64,000 nt of DNA from Phycomyces nitens (lineage: Eukaryota; Mucoromycota; Mucoromycetes; Mucorales; Phycomycetaceae): positions 4,402,001-4,466,000 of the forward strand of contig JAHRBC010000003.1 in assembly GCA_022702545.1 (NCBI GenBank). Direction: 5' to 3'. The notes under the pieces were generated by a model that saw only the letters and a program-made list of their open reading frames with translations, did no database searches and was not told the DNA's origin. This document shows, one piece after another, positions 1 to 11,348 of this stretch (position 1 is its first letter; each line of letters opens with the position of its first letter). A program made the position numbers and the translations under genes.

Positions 1-896
1 TGCACACACACTCTTATAGCCCTATTCTGCGTTCCTCTGAGCCATTGCAAGGAAAATTACCCAATCTGTGGGATGCATCGATAGCCAAGAATTTGCCAAC
101 TGTCGAGTTTGAGCAAGTGATGCAGACCAAAGAAGGCTTGAAAGAGTGGCTCTACCAGCTCGAAACCTTTGGTATCTCATTTGTTGACAAGGTTCCAGTT
201 AGCATGGAAGCAACCGAACAACTGGCTCGTCGTATTTCTTTCCTGCGTGAGACCCACTATTCTCAGGGAATGTGGTCAGTTGAGGCCAACTTATCTCATG
301 CTGACACGGCTTATACATCACTTGCCCTTGATGCACACACAGACAACACTTACTTTACCGAACCATCAGGTCTACAGATGTTCCATAAACTTGAATCCAA
401 TGGCACAGGGGGCGAATCTTTGTTTGTGGATGGTTTCAATGTGGCCGAAGAGCTCAAAAAAGTCTCGTACACCGCGTACCGCACTCTTACCAACACGCGT
501 GTCCCAACCCATTCAGCAGGAGATGAAGATGTTCTCATTGTTCCCACTCCACGCGGATTCCCAATCCTCAACCATGGTCCTGATGGACGTCTTTTCCAGG
601 TCAGATACAACAATAATGATCGGTCTACATTGGACCATTTGAGCTCTAGCCAGCTAGAGGAGTTTTATGACGCTCTCTTTATGTGGAGAAAGATTCTTAC
701 AGACAAGAAGAACGAGCTTTGGGATAATTTGGAACCAGGAAGAGCAGTGATTTTTGACAATTGGCGTGTCCTTCATGGTCGTGCCGCGTTTACAGGACAG
801 AGGCATCTTTGCGGTGCATACTTCCCCTGGGACGACTACAAGAGCAGAGCCAGAACAGTTCGGATGACGCCTCAAGATAAGGACCGTCTTCTTTGA
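1..896 (+). CDS. Trimethyllysine / gamma-butyrobetaine dioxygenase, 3' part (5' end outside the window)
   Basis: This is a Fe(II)/2-oxoglutarate-dependent dioxygenase of the TauD/TMLH-BBOX family, which hydroxylates trimethyllysine or butyrobetaine in carnitine synthesis, usually in mitochondria. The frame is open from base 3, where a His-Ser-Tyr-Ser stretch precedes LPNLWD, to the TGA at 894-896, so the N-terminus lies upstream. The first facial-triad residues are in DAHTDN (around base 335), and the distal His is in VLHGR near base 773. GGESLFVDGF is the typical family core. No intron is seen in this part. Choosing between trimethyllysine and butyrobetaine hydroxylase needs the missing N-terminus; the sequence reads slightly more like trimethyllysine dioxygenase. 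An ATG-less start near 45 was rejected because coding sequence continues upstream. Confidence 0.88.
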   Translation, partial: HTHSYSPILRSSEPLQGKLPNLWDASIAKNLPTVEFEQVMQTKEGLKEWLYQLETFGISFVDKVPVSMEATEQLARRISFLRETHYSQGMWSVEANLSHADTAYTSLALDAHTDNTYFTEPSGLQMFHKLESNGTGGESLFVDGFNVAEELKKVSYTAYRTLTNTRVPTHSAGDEDVLIVPTPRGFPILNHGPDGRLFQVRYNNNDRSTLDHLSSSQLEEFYDALFMWRKILTDKKNELWDNLEPGRAVIFDNWRVLHGRAAFTGQRHLCGAYFPWDDYKSRARTVRMTPQDKDRLL

Positions 897-1159
897 AAAA
901 AAACGCGTTCTATTAATGGAATAATGGATGAGCAATGTATACATTTTGTATCACAATCTGTTAGAGAGTAGGAAAAGGGCTAGATCTCAACAGTTTATGT
1001 TTACTTTATATTTATGTCTTCATAGTCCTTGTGTAGATTTCTGTAACTCATTATTTTCCTTGGTACAAAACAATACAATACAATACAAACAAAAAAATGA
1101 CTATAAAACACACCTTTAGAATATCTTTCAAAGTCCAAACATCTCTTTATCTTATTTTC

Positions 1160-3200
1160 ATGTCGACCCAGAGTGCTCCTTCCAGCCCTAGGCCTGTCAA
1201 AATTAACGGGCAGGAACCGCCTAGACGTGTGATTGAAGAAAACCTAACGGCCGATAGCATTAATGATATTAAAAAGAAAAATGACTCTTCATGGAGACGT
1301 TTTGTTCCTTTTATATTCTCTCCAGACGATCGTAGGATGAATTTTCAAGAGCGTCTATACAGTCAATCGGAACACACAAGATACTTGATTGATGCACTTG
1401 TCAATGTCTCGTTAACGCTGTATTTTGAAAAAAGCATGATATTTACAGCCCCTCTGAGTTTCCTGTCTATCATAATAATATATCCGGTATTGGTTATACT
1501 GCTGCTCTTTGTTCAGATTGGCCTCGAAGCATTTTTGGAGAATAAGGATGGGGGAAAGCTGGCTCATAACACGAGCAAGATATATGGAGGAGGCAAGTCA
1601 ATTCAGTAATCGGCAAGTCCTTATGTCTAACTGTATGTTCTAATAGGATTCAGTTCTGTCAATTGGGGTAATAAAAAGAACTCTGGATGGCTTCGAATAC
1701 TTAACTCTAGTTAAAATCGCGTAGGCTCGTCTACTCATCTTTTATCCAAAGAGACTGCCAAAAATATACTCGCAACACTACCAAAGTTTGGCGAGCCTGC
1801 AGAGCCAGTAATTGTGTCCAGGTCGCGATCCCGAGTTTTTGACTTGGATATTGCAGAAACTGCAATCGCTCTGTCCGCCTTGATATACGAGCGTAATGAT
1901 GAATTAGTCAAAGAAGCAGCTGAGGATCAAAAGTCGGCAAGGTCCCAAGGAGCTGAATATTCAACATATGATTATGTTATCACAGAAGAGGAGATCACGG
2001 AAAAGTTGAAGGAGTCTGAGGAGCGTATACGTGATATTGCCCAAACCTGGGGGCTTTCTTTTACTGGAGTAACCGAGCTAAGGTCAAGGGGAGGAGCGTT
2101 CTGTGGTAAGCCTGGCTAGACTACCTGACTATATCCAGCTAACATTTTATTCAAGGGATGTTCTGGTCCGAAACCGAGCCGTTTATCATAGTCACTTTCA
2201 AAGGAACTTCAGTGACAAACTATAAAGACTTTCTGATTGATGCTTCACTCCAGAGAATAGATGCACGCCCTTTTGTCTTTGGATCCGCTCACAAGGGATT
2301 CTATGAATCTGTCTTTCCAAGCAATGGACCAAGTACCCAAGCTGATCTCTACAGTATAATCCTAGCCAACATACACTCCAAGGCAAAGGAACTCCAAGAG
2401 AGGTTGCAACCCAGGAATCCAATTCAAGTTTGGGTTACTGGACATTCCTTAGGGGCTGCCATGAGCTCCCTCTTGTTTGCACGTTTCTTGAAAGCTCCAG
2501 AGGATCTACCTTCTACATTGTGCACTCTTAGAGATTGTTATGTGATTGGCTCACCTGCAGTTGGAGATAACGAGTTTGCTTCCAGCTTTGCTTCATTTTC
2601 CAATAGCTCCGCCACGCGCAACTCTACACTGTGGCGTATAATTAATCAAAATGATATCGTATGCCGACTTCCTCCAGGGTACAACAGCCAGACTATTGGT
2701 AAACTAGTCGACAATGTATCTATTTAAAGTCCATACCAGCTTATCTACTCTTTATATATATATATACAGGTAATTTTTCCTCTAGATCAGATTTCTTTAA
2801 TTATTGCCATGTTGGCATTGGGATTAGGCTGAAACCCAAAGACAAGAACAACCCAATTTCCATGTGTCCCTCCAGTTATCAGCCAGCTATGAAAGCCACT
2901 GTCAGGACACAGGGTTACTCATCAAAAATAAAACCGAAAGATCCAGTAGTCGACTATCCTGGCATTGACACAATTGACGACCTTCCGCCTTGGGTGGCGT
3001 CGATACTGAATCAAAGGCATATAAAAGCCAAGATTGACAATTGGTTATCAAACCATAATCGCAATCTTCTTCAGGCAATCGAATATTTGTATCCTCAATT
3101 TCTGCAGGACCACATCCCGCATAACTACCAAAAAAGCTTAGAAACGGCCAAAAGATTTTATCAAGAACAAGATGACAGCCTGCATCCTACATCAAACTAA
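1160..3200 (+). CDS. Class-3 (alpha/beta-hydrolase) lipase with N-terminal membrane segment
   Basis: A triacylglycerol or diacylglycerol lipase of the lipase-3 family. My model joins 1160-1605, 1654-1667, 1725-2105, 2156-2698 and 2770-3200. The nucleophile elbow GHSLG lies near base 2440, a candidate catalytic Asp is in NQNDIV (near 2650), and the likely His is in YCHVGIG just after the last intron. A long hydrophobic stretch from about base 1439 to 1530 (SFLSIIIIYPVLVILLLFV) predicts a membrane anchor, so the enzyme is probably membrane-bound rather than secreted. The ATG at 1160 was chosen because it starts a Ser/Pro-rich cytosolic N-terminus; an in-frame ATG at 1097 is possible. The 14-nt second exon is required to keep frame. 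The substrate is not inferable. Confidence 0.85.
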
Positions 3201-4098
3201 ACACACCCAGTGATTTCTTACACGTTTTAGGCAATTATTTCGCTGACAAAAATTTATTATTGGCCGTGAGTTTGTAATCACTGGTTTTTTTTTGTACTTT
3301 TGGTCTATTTTTTATATATATGATATTTAATCTCTTATACTTTTTTGGGGGTTTATCTTAAAATAAATAATAATTGACCAGTTATATTTTATCGCTTATA
3401 TTAAAGAATTTTCATTGGATAATCAAAAGATGGGCACTCAGAATTAATGACCAATAGGAACCGAATTTTGATACATTAATTAGCAAAATTATCATGTGGT
3501 TATGAAAATAAAATTTACTGTCTGTATATGTAATGTAATGTTGCTTATTATCATTATTGCAAGTGATAATATTTCTAAGAAACACTAAATTGTATGCTTA
3601 TAGCAGACCTTGAGATATTTAATGGCTTTATATATATATATATAGCAAATATTTAAATGCAAAATACCAATTGATATGAAATGTATGAGGATATCTTAAA
3701 TTATAAAAGAGCACACCCATTCAGTAGCCACCAGACACGGCACAAATGTCCCTGGCTAGAAATACGCTTATAACATTAGGCTACAAGAACAAGTGTATGT
3801 AAATAATATTCAGTTTTTCTGGAATTATGAAGTTCAAAGATATATTGCACGCAAGTTAAAGGTTATGTGATGGACGCCTAGAAGATTGGCGAGTTATCTG
3901 TGAGACCCTTTTGAGATTTCTAAAGGTGAGTAAGATTTTTTGGAAATCAACTATAGTCCAAACTAGAGCACATCTCAACAAAAAAGAAAGAACATATCCA
4001 TAATAAGAGTGACAGAGAAAGCAAAACAAAAGTGGTGGAGGGTAATAGGAGATCAGAATTAAGTAGCAAGATATCAAAATTAGTAAGTACTTTGGCTG
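3201..4098. other. AT-rich intergenic region between convergent genes
   Basis: About 900 bp between the lipase stop and the stop of the minus-strand RNA-binding protein gene. It holds both 3' ends, several TATATA runs (for example 3630-3645) and no convincing open frame or structural RNA. Confidence 0.6.
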
Positions 4099-7000
4099 TT
4101 AGAGGGCAGCAAATGCCACGGAGACCTGCTCTTTCAATTCAGTCCGATTGTACATAATGTGTGCCAGAGAATTGAGATCAAGAGTGTCCAAAAGACGGAT
4201 AGTCACCCTGGCAGCAAACTTTGTACGTGTTTCCTATCAGATTATTTGTTTGTGAGACTGGGGGAATTATAGAGGGCTGTGCAAGAGTGCTTACCTTTAC
4301 CAAGGGGAAAAGCTTATCGCCCAACAGTGCCTTGCTTTCTATGAGTTTTTTGCCTTCCAAAGACTTTAACAATTTTTCAACTTCATCACTTTCTTCATGG
4401 ATAACAGAAACTCGCTTTGGTGTGGCTTCTGGTGGGGCAACGATTGGAATAGCCTTTGAAACACGACGAGGTGGGAATACAATTCCAGAAGGTACGTGTG
4501 TAGGCATGGGAACAACAAAAGGACCCGGAATAGAGGATTCGATTGGGAGACTGCTTTTTGGTTGCCAAAGAGACAAATGTCAGCTTAGAGATGGATAGAT
4601 GTGAATTACTTACGCATAGCCTTCCTCTTCCTCATCATCGCAAAAGGCCTCGATTGATTCTATTGCCAGTCCAATCTTAAGTTTCAAGAAATCTTGATTA
4701 AACAAGCACAGCATGCGTTCTTTGGATTTAAGGGTCAACAGGAGATCAACAATGTCAGGCACAAATCTGCCAAAATCGCCACAACGATTGACAGCGTTTG
4801 TTAATCGCTGTCGTCGGATATTTGGGCTCGTTTCTGTCATGACCGAGCTGATCGAGTCTGTTGATGATCTGCGTCTAATGCTCTGTCTGGATGTAGGATG
4901 GTAAGATGTATGCTGGACATTAAGACTAGATGCCATATTGTTGTACGAAGGTCCATTGCTTCCTCCCGAGTTTGGAGAGGGTGGGAACTGTGGTGAATAA
5001 CGGAGGTTGGGGTGGTTCACATGGAGGTCCACAGCCGAGCCCTATTTAAGTTATGTCAGTATGATGCGATAAAGAGGGATAAAGTGTCAAATAAGCAAAA
5101 CAGAAGGAGGGAGGAAAAGGGAGTGTAGGGGAGTCTTGCCTTGCGCTGGGGGTGGTGAATGGGAGGCGATTGCTTCTGGCCGATGGACAAATCATTGAGG
5201 TTCATGGCCAGAGTATCGGCGTACTCTATAGTCTCGGGAACAGACAAGTCTAAGAGTAGAGTACATGAGGACATGATAATATTTTTGCGTTTTGTGCAAG
5301 ATCCACTTACTGCGATTCCTAGGCATGATATTCATGTCATTGGAAACCTTTTCATGCGAGAAGATTGGTGCCTCTCCAGAGCGCGTTCCTCTTCCGCCAT
5401 AGCCAATAGACGACTGGGGCGAGATGTTAAGCCCATTGGAGTTATTGAAAGGAGGAGAGTAGCCATTTGCACGCTGATTTTGGTGGTGCTGTGGTTGATA
5501 CGATTGCTGTTGCTGTTGCTGTATCTTTTGGTGCTGTATTTGATGCTGCTGCTGCTGCTGCTGTTGTTGTTGTTGTTGTTGTTGTTGCTGTTGTTGCTGT
5601 TGGTGGTGGTTTTGTTGTTGTTGTTGTTGTTGTTGACGTCCCTTTTTGGGCTCATGGTATGCCACAACCAATTGTTTACCACGGAACATTGCGCCATTCA
5701 TATCATTAAGAGCAGCTGTAGCTTCTTCAGGCTTTCCGTAACTAACGAAACCATAGCCCTTTGATATTCCTGTGATAGGGTTGCTCATCACCCTGGCAGA
5801 TACTATCTTTCCAAATCTGGAAAATAACGGCTTGAGGTCCTCGCTGGTGGTAGAGCCATCGAGATTCTTGATGTAAAGGTTGGTAAAATCAACCATATGG
5901 GACTCTGTCTTGTCTCCCTCGGGCATGGTGTGTTGTTGAGAGAACTAGAGTAGGGTTTTCAGTACAAAAAAAAGCTTAATAAAACCAAGAGAGCGGGGTA
6001 AATTACCTCTGTCTTTGGAGTGTATGCGGACTGACCCAAGGAAGAAATACTTGTGGTAACACTACTAAAAGAGATGAAAAAGATGAGTTTGATGACTTTG
6101 TCTAAAATATTCAACCCCTTTTTCATTCCACAAAAGAAAAGGGAGCACGGACACAGAGATAAAGAATAAGGAAAAATAAAGAAGAATAAACCATTTTTCA
6201 TATATATATAAAGAAAGAATCCGGTATGGGCAAAAGAGAGAAAGAGAGAGAGAATAGAGGATGAATCTGTGGGTGGTCTTAATTTCAACCCCTTTTACTC
6301 TCCTCGACCCTGTTAGAATTCACTTGAAAGAAAGGTAGAGACCAAGGGCTCCCTAACTTTGAACACAATACTTACAGTGTATGACCAGAAAGCATTTTTC
6401 CGTTCTATTTCAACATATGTTAGAGAATGTAACAAGATCCCCAAGACTCCTTACCAATTCATGCTGTGCCTGATCAGCATCGTTCTGGGAGAAATAGAGG
6501 ACACAGGCTGTGTTTGCGAGGCCTGGCATTTCTATATAAATTTGACACATATTTATCGGTCCGTATGGGCGGAAGATGTCATAGAGCACAGTGTCGGCAG
6601 TATGGGGCGGTAGGTTCTTGACGGTGATGAGGTTGGCCTTGGGTATCGGTTCATTTGAAGGGTCGTTGTTGATACGCAATTGAAGCTTTTCTCCGTTTGT
6701 AAAAGTGAATTTATTGTAGAGTGTGTAGGCCTTGTCGGCTAAAGAAATATATGAATATATGTTAAAAAAAAATAAAAAAATAAAAAAAAAATAAAGTGTA
6801 AAGATTGACATGTCAAAGATATTTATATTTCTTTATCCTCTAGCATTCCTATTCTTTTTGCCTTGACTTACCGTATTTAGGGTGGACAAAACGCAAATAG
6901 CCATTGCCGTGTTCACGGTTGATATGCATACTAAATCAAGTGTTTGTGAGCTGGGGTCTTTAATATAGCTTATCTATTGGATATTGATTGATATTTACTC

Positions 7001-7201
7001 TTGAGGCATACAGTGTTGGAGCAAGGTGCGGATGTCAGCGTCTCTTATGGTACGGGGCACATTGTCGACAAACAAGGTCTCTGAGACCATGTATTCCTTT
7101 GGTTCACATGTCACAATCTGAAGTTCCTGGGGATTTAAAAGAGTATCGCCTTTTGGCTTGGGTAATCGAATGACGGCTGTGTACGGATAGGGTTCTGTCA
7201 T
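4099..7201 (-). CDS. Rrm4-like RNA-binding protein: three RRMs, polyQ linker, two MLLE-like domains
   Basis: The spliced frame reads from the ATG at 7201 down to the TAA at 4099 over about nine exons. RRM1 spans the first three exons (TLFVDNVP ... GNGYLRFVHP). RRM2 follows (NLITVKNLPP ... LNGKMLSG), including a small exon near 6406-6378. RRM3 is in the exon starting near 5945 (NLYIKNLDG; RNP1-like KGYGFVSY). A polyglutamine tract lies at about 5522-5632. The C-terminus has an MLLE-like segment (IVDLLLTLKSKERML) and a terminal MLLE-like domain (LLGDKLFPLVK ... RVTIRLLDTLDLNSL). Three RRMs plus MLLE domains is the architecture of Ustilago Rrm4, which carries mRNAs on moving endosomes by binding PAM2-like peptides. 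One intron appears to use a GC donor. Function by homology is inference; a plain PABP-like protein is less likely because the RRM number and spacing differ. An alternative in-frame start lies ten codons upstream. Confidence 0.82.
5522..5632 (-). repeat. CAG/CAA (polyglutamine) tract in the Rrm4-like gene
   Basis: An imperfect trinucleotide repeat, read as TTG/CTG on the plus strand, encodes mostly Gln with a few Asn, His and Ile residues. It sits between RRM3 and the MLLE part of the protein. Confidence 0.9.
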
Positions 7202-8368
7202 GCTAAAATGAGGTAGAGGTATGATCACAAGGGGGTATGGAATGCAAGACTTGTAGAGTTAATTAACCAAAGAAGATGACCGAGAATAGGAGTGTTTGAT
7301 GGTTGCCTAGCGCCAGACGGGTTGGAAAAGGTAAGGCCCTCTTACCGGAGTTGTCTTTACAAAATGTAAAATCGAGGAAGCTGATGCTGGGTGTGATTTT
7401 ATATGTGACTTTATAAAACCACAAGGTACAACAGACCCGGAGATTGAAGCCAAACCAGTCAGTGTGTTTTAAATAAATAAAAAACAATATATATATATAA
7501 ATATATAAACATAATTTGCATTTGACAGCCATATATACATACACGTATACATATATATATACATATACATATATAAAGACCAAGTGTCTTTAAGTAAGTT
7601 ATAGAATGGCTATTTAGAAGATCAAGTAAATTTAGAAGCCCTATAAAGTAATATTAAATATATCCAAACTGAAACCTATAGTACAAGAATCTCAACCAGT
7701 CCTTAAACTAAAGGCAGCCGGCTGTGAGGTCCAGTTGCCATGCCCGTCAAAATGTGCAACACCAACAGACGTGCGACATATGGCTGCTGAAATGGGTCCA
7801 TCAGGCGATCTTTAACATTTCTTTGTCGCGCGGCGCATGCATCGCAGATAACTCCAGAGCATTTCCTGACCGTCCCTTTTCTTTCTCTTTGGCTGACCGG
7901 AATAACCCCCCAATTGATGTCCTGTGTATCCCACATTTTATCAACCTGTTGGTTTGTACAGATCAAATCAGAGCTTTTGATCTGGGTTACCTTTTTAAGT
8001 TTCCACACCCGCCATCAGAACCAATCTCCGCAGCCATAAACGCAAATTTCTAGAAAATACGCGAACTCCATGTACTCTCCGACACTTCTTTTTTTCATAT
8101 TTCGGCTGAATTGCTTGACAGCTTGAATATTAATATCACCGCATCCAAATAACCAGCAGCCATACTCTATAGATTCATATAAACTGCTTGTAATAGTATT
8201 TAGTATATATATACATATACATATATATAAAGCAAAAAAACCAATACTTTTAATCCTCTTAAATCTCAGGTACATCCTAGGGTGGCTTATACTAGTGGCT
8301 TGGCCAATGTAACTCGTAGGTTCAATATATTTTTTTGGGTCCTGTTGGTTTTATTCTCATTCGAAATC
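7202..8368. promoter_or_regulatory. Divergent intergenic region between the Rrm4-like gene and ESF1
   Basis: About 1.2 kb separating two divergent start codons, so it should hold both promoters. It contains TATATA/CATATA-rich stretches (about 7487-7574 and 8200-8230). Part of it is open on the minus strand (7703-7936, listed separately). No specific factor site is clear. Confidence 0.45.
7703..7936 (-). CDS. Possible small protein or last exon (unidentified)
   Basis: A 77-codon frame from an ATG at 7936 to a TAA at 7703. The product contains CSGVICDACAARQ and an amphipathic stretch VARLLVLHILTGMATG. I do not recognise it. The residue composition looks more protein-like than the antisense frame, and an upstream part with an intron ending in CAACAG near 7948 is possible. 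It would lie 500 bp upstream of the Rrm4-like start. Plus-strand translation of the same DNA is also open, so this is a weak call. Confidence 0.3.
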   Translation of the reverse strand: MWDTQDINWGVIPVSQRERKGTVRKCSGVICDACAARQRNVKDRLMDPFQQPYVARLLVLHILTGMATGPHSRLPLV

Positions 8369-10783
8369 ATGCCTCCCAAGAAGAATACCAAACACTCCAA
8401 ACCTGCACAGGACGGACCAATTGAGCCTGTCACTAATGATCCCCGTTTCAAGCACCTTCAGCGGGATCCCCGCTTCTTGCGTCCCAAGAAGAAGGACATG
8501 AAGGTGTCGATCGACAAGCGATTCTCTGGAATGTTGAATTCCGAAGAGTTTGGCAGCAAACGTGAGTTGCAACAGTTTCCAAATGTCAAATTGACATTGA
8601 AAAAGCTTTGTTCTAATTGATGTTTCTTTAGCCAAGGTCGACAAGTATGGTCGTAAACTTGAAGGAAACACAGCCGAAAAGGAATTGAAACGCTATTATC
8701 GCATTGACGACGACGAAGAGGAAGAGGAAGAGGAAGAAGACAACCTGGAACTGTTGGAAAAGGCTTTGATGGCTGACGAAGGGAACGTTGAAGATGAAGA
8801 GGATGCTGAGGCTGAACAGGACGAAGAAGTTATGGATAAGCTTCTCTCAAAATCAGATTATATGCGCGGAAAGGGTGTCATGTCTTCCTCAGATGAATCA
8901 AGTTCGGATGAAGACGAGGTTGAAGAAGAAGATGAGGACGAAGAAGAAGAGCAACAGCCTGTAAGAATCTCAACTTTATAAACCTGCAGAATGGATTATA
9001 AACTAATACTCGATAAATAGCAAATTCAAGAAGGCGAAGAGACCTGTCGATTGGCTGCTGTCAACATGGACTGGGATAAGATCAAGGCTGTAGATATCTT
9101 CAAGGTCCTCAGCGGCTTTATACCCAGTACCTCTGTCATCAAGAGCGTCTCTATTTACCCCTCCGAGTTTGGTAAGGAGCGCATCAAGCGTGAGGATGTT
9201 GAAGGACCACCAAAGGAGATTTTCAACGACAACAAGGGTGATGATGCTTCAGATGATGATGAAGAGGTCACTGAAGCTAGCATTATCCGTGCCCAGGTTG
9301 AGGAGGGTGATGGAAAAGAGTTTGATCAGGAAGCTTTGCGTAAATACCAGCGCGATCGTCTCAAGTGAGTTGCAGTAAACCAAATGTTTGGGGGTGACAT
9401 TATAATAACATATTTAGGTACTACTATGCTGTAATCGAGTGCGATACACCCGCAACCGCAAAGGCTATCTACCAATCTTGCGATGGAAATGAGTACGAGA
9501 GCAGTGCAAACTTCTTTGACCTGCGTTATATTCCTGATGAAATGGAGTTCACTGACCAACCCAAGGACGTAGCCACCATGGCTCCTGAAAACCATAAACC
9601 CACCAAGTTTATTACCGAGGTAATTATATCCCGTTTAATAAATGACAGTTTATGTTGCGCAAGGATATATGCTTACCATCCATCCAGGCTCTTCAACACA
9701 CCAAAGTCAAGCTTACCTGGGATAACGATGATCTCGACCGTATCCAACTCACTCGCCGTGAATTCACCCAGGATGATATTAAAGATCTCGATTTCGACGC
9801 CTACCTTGCCTCATCTGACGAAGAAGAGGATGAAGAGGATGTTGATTCTCTTCGTGAAAAGTACAGAAAGCTCTTGGCAGGATCTGGAGACAAGTCAGTA
9901 TATGGCGGTAAGGATGAGGATCACAGCGATGCCGAGGGTGATATGGAAATCTCGTTTGCTCCTGGTTTGAGTGAGAAGACTGGTGCCCTTGTTGACTCCA
10001 AGGACGCAAAGGATCCAGAGGAGGAGACATCGATTGAAAAGTACATGCGCAAGCAGCGTGAGAAGAGAAAGGCCAAGAAGGAGAGACGTGGTGAGGAGAC
10101 CAAGGAAGAGGCATCCGAGGAGTCTGATATGGGAGAGGAGATGAATGATCCTTACTTCAAAGAGACTCTTCAGGAGATGGAGGATGAAGGCCTTGTGGAG
10201 ACCAAGGGTAAGTTTTAACTCTGTGTCGTGAGCTGAGTATCTAATAGGTTTAGTAGACAAGAAGAAGAAGAAGGAGAAGAAGAGCAAGAAGAAGTTGTCC
10301 AAGGAACAGCGCGAGGAGCAGAGACTCCAAAAGGCTGATTTGGAGCTTCTTATGGATGATAAAGAAGGCAAGGGCGATGGTTTCGATATGAAGGAGGTAT
10401 TGAAGCGCGAGAAATTGGAGAAGAAGGGAAAGAAGGGAAAGAATGCCAAGAAATTGGAAGCAATGGATGTGGATGAGTTTGAGATCAACGTAGCCGATCC
10501 TCGTTTCGCTGATCTCCAAGAGTCCCACCACTTTGCTATTGATCCTACCAACCCACAATTCAAGAAGACCAAGTCGATGAAGAAGTTGCTCGATGCTCGC
10601 CAGGAGAAGATGAAGAAAGAAAGCACAGAAACAGACACTTGGAAAAAGGAGGCCGCACCTGCCCGTTCCTCCAAAGCTGATGAAGGAGAAAAGGACAACA
10701 CATCTCTCTCCCAGCTTGTCAATTCCGTCAAGCGAAAGGGCGCCCTTTCCAAGCCAAGTCTTGGAAAGCGTCAAAAGATGTAG
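8369..10783 (+). CDS. ESF1: ESF1-like pre-rRNA processing protein
   Basis: A nucleolar protein of the ESF1 family, needed for 18S rRNA maturation in the small-subunit processome. Exons: 8369-8561, 8632-8960, 9021-9364, 9418-9619, 9687-10207, 10248-10783; all junctions keep frame. The order is the family's: an N-terminal NDPRFKHLQRDPRF motif, an acidic Glu/Asp block (about 8706-8955), the conserved core NMDWDKIKAVDIFKVLSGF and IYPSEFG, a second core (YYAVIECDTPATAKAIY; DDLDFDAYLASS), another acidic region, and a Lys-rich C-terminus with a repeat of the motif (VADPRFADLQESHHFAIDPT). The last intron is only 40 nt. An upstream in-frame ATG-less extension to 8282 exists, but the ATG at 8369 (ATGCCTCCC) matches the family N-terminus. 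Confidence 0.93.
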
Positions 10784-10939
10784 ATTCCTTGCACACCTTT
10801 TTCTCAACATTTGTACTATATATTAAACATCACACAGCCAAAAAGAAGATATGAAAGTAATACAGAAAAATAAAGACCGATTTATCATTTATATATATGA
10901 ATCTTAAAAGATAAGCTTGTTTTTATTAATCGCAACCGC

Positions 10940-11348
10940 TTATTTCTTCTGGGTCTGGGTCTTGAGGACGCGCTTGACGATCTTCTGCTCCTCGATCAAG
11001 AAAGCACGGACAATGCGGCTTCTGACGCAGTGAGCGCAACGGGAACCACCATAGGCACGGCTGACGTTCTTCTGGGTCTTGGAGACGTTACCGAACTGGC
11101 GGGCACGGAGAGCCTTGATACCAGCGAGAGCATCGCCACAGTCACCGCAACGGGGGGCCTTGACGGGCTTCTTCTCGTAGTGGTAGACGAGGTTGGCACC
11201 TATAGATTATGTAAGTTTTTTGGTCTTCTAATCTCATTTTCGGTTCCAAAATCTTTTGTATGAACATACCGGGGGTCTTCACAACGTGGACGCGGTTGGA
11301 GCGGGTGTTGTACGAAAGACGGCGTCTGTAAGTGAGACGTTGAACCAT
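10940..11348 (-). CDS. RPL34: 60S ribosomal protein eL34
   Basis: Large-subunit ribosomal protein eL34. Two exons, 11348-11270 and 11199-10940, with a 70-nt intron (GTATGT..ATAG) that splits a glycine codon. The protein starts [19 protein letters not shown] and includes the zinc-binding CGDCGDAL and CAHCVRSRI motifs, as in eukaryotic eL34, followed by a Lys/Gln-rich end. It is about 112 residues, close to the usual length. Its promoter lies in the 470 bp towards the ABC transporter stop. Confidence 0.95.

Noticed and set aside
1668..1724. Lipase read through this stretch as coding (NKKNSGWLRIL)
   Set aside because: The frame hits a stop at 1712; a 57-nt intron with CTTAACT branch and TAG acceptor restores frame, so pseudogenisation is not needed.
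5159..5764. Plus-strand open frame with a poly-Leu/Val stretch
   Set aside because: It is the antisense shadow of the polyQ tract in the Rrm4-like gene.
9542..9970. Overlapping plus-strand frame in ESF1
   Set aside because: It is out of frame with the conserved ESF1 exons and has no recognisable motif.
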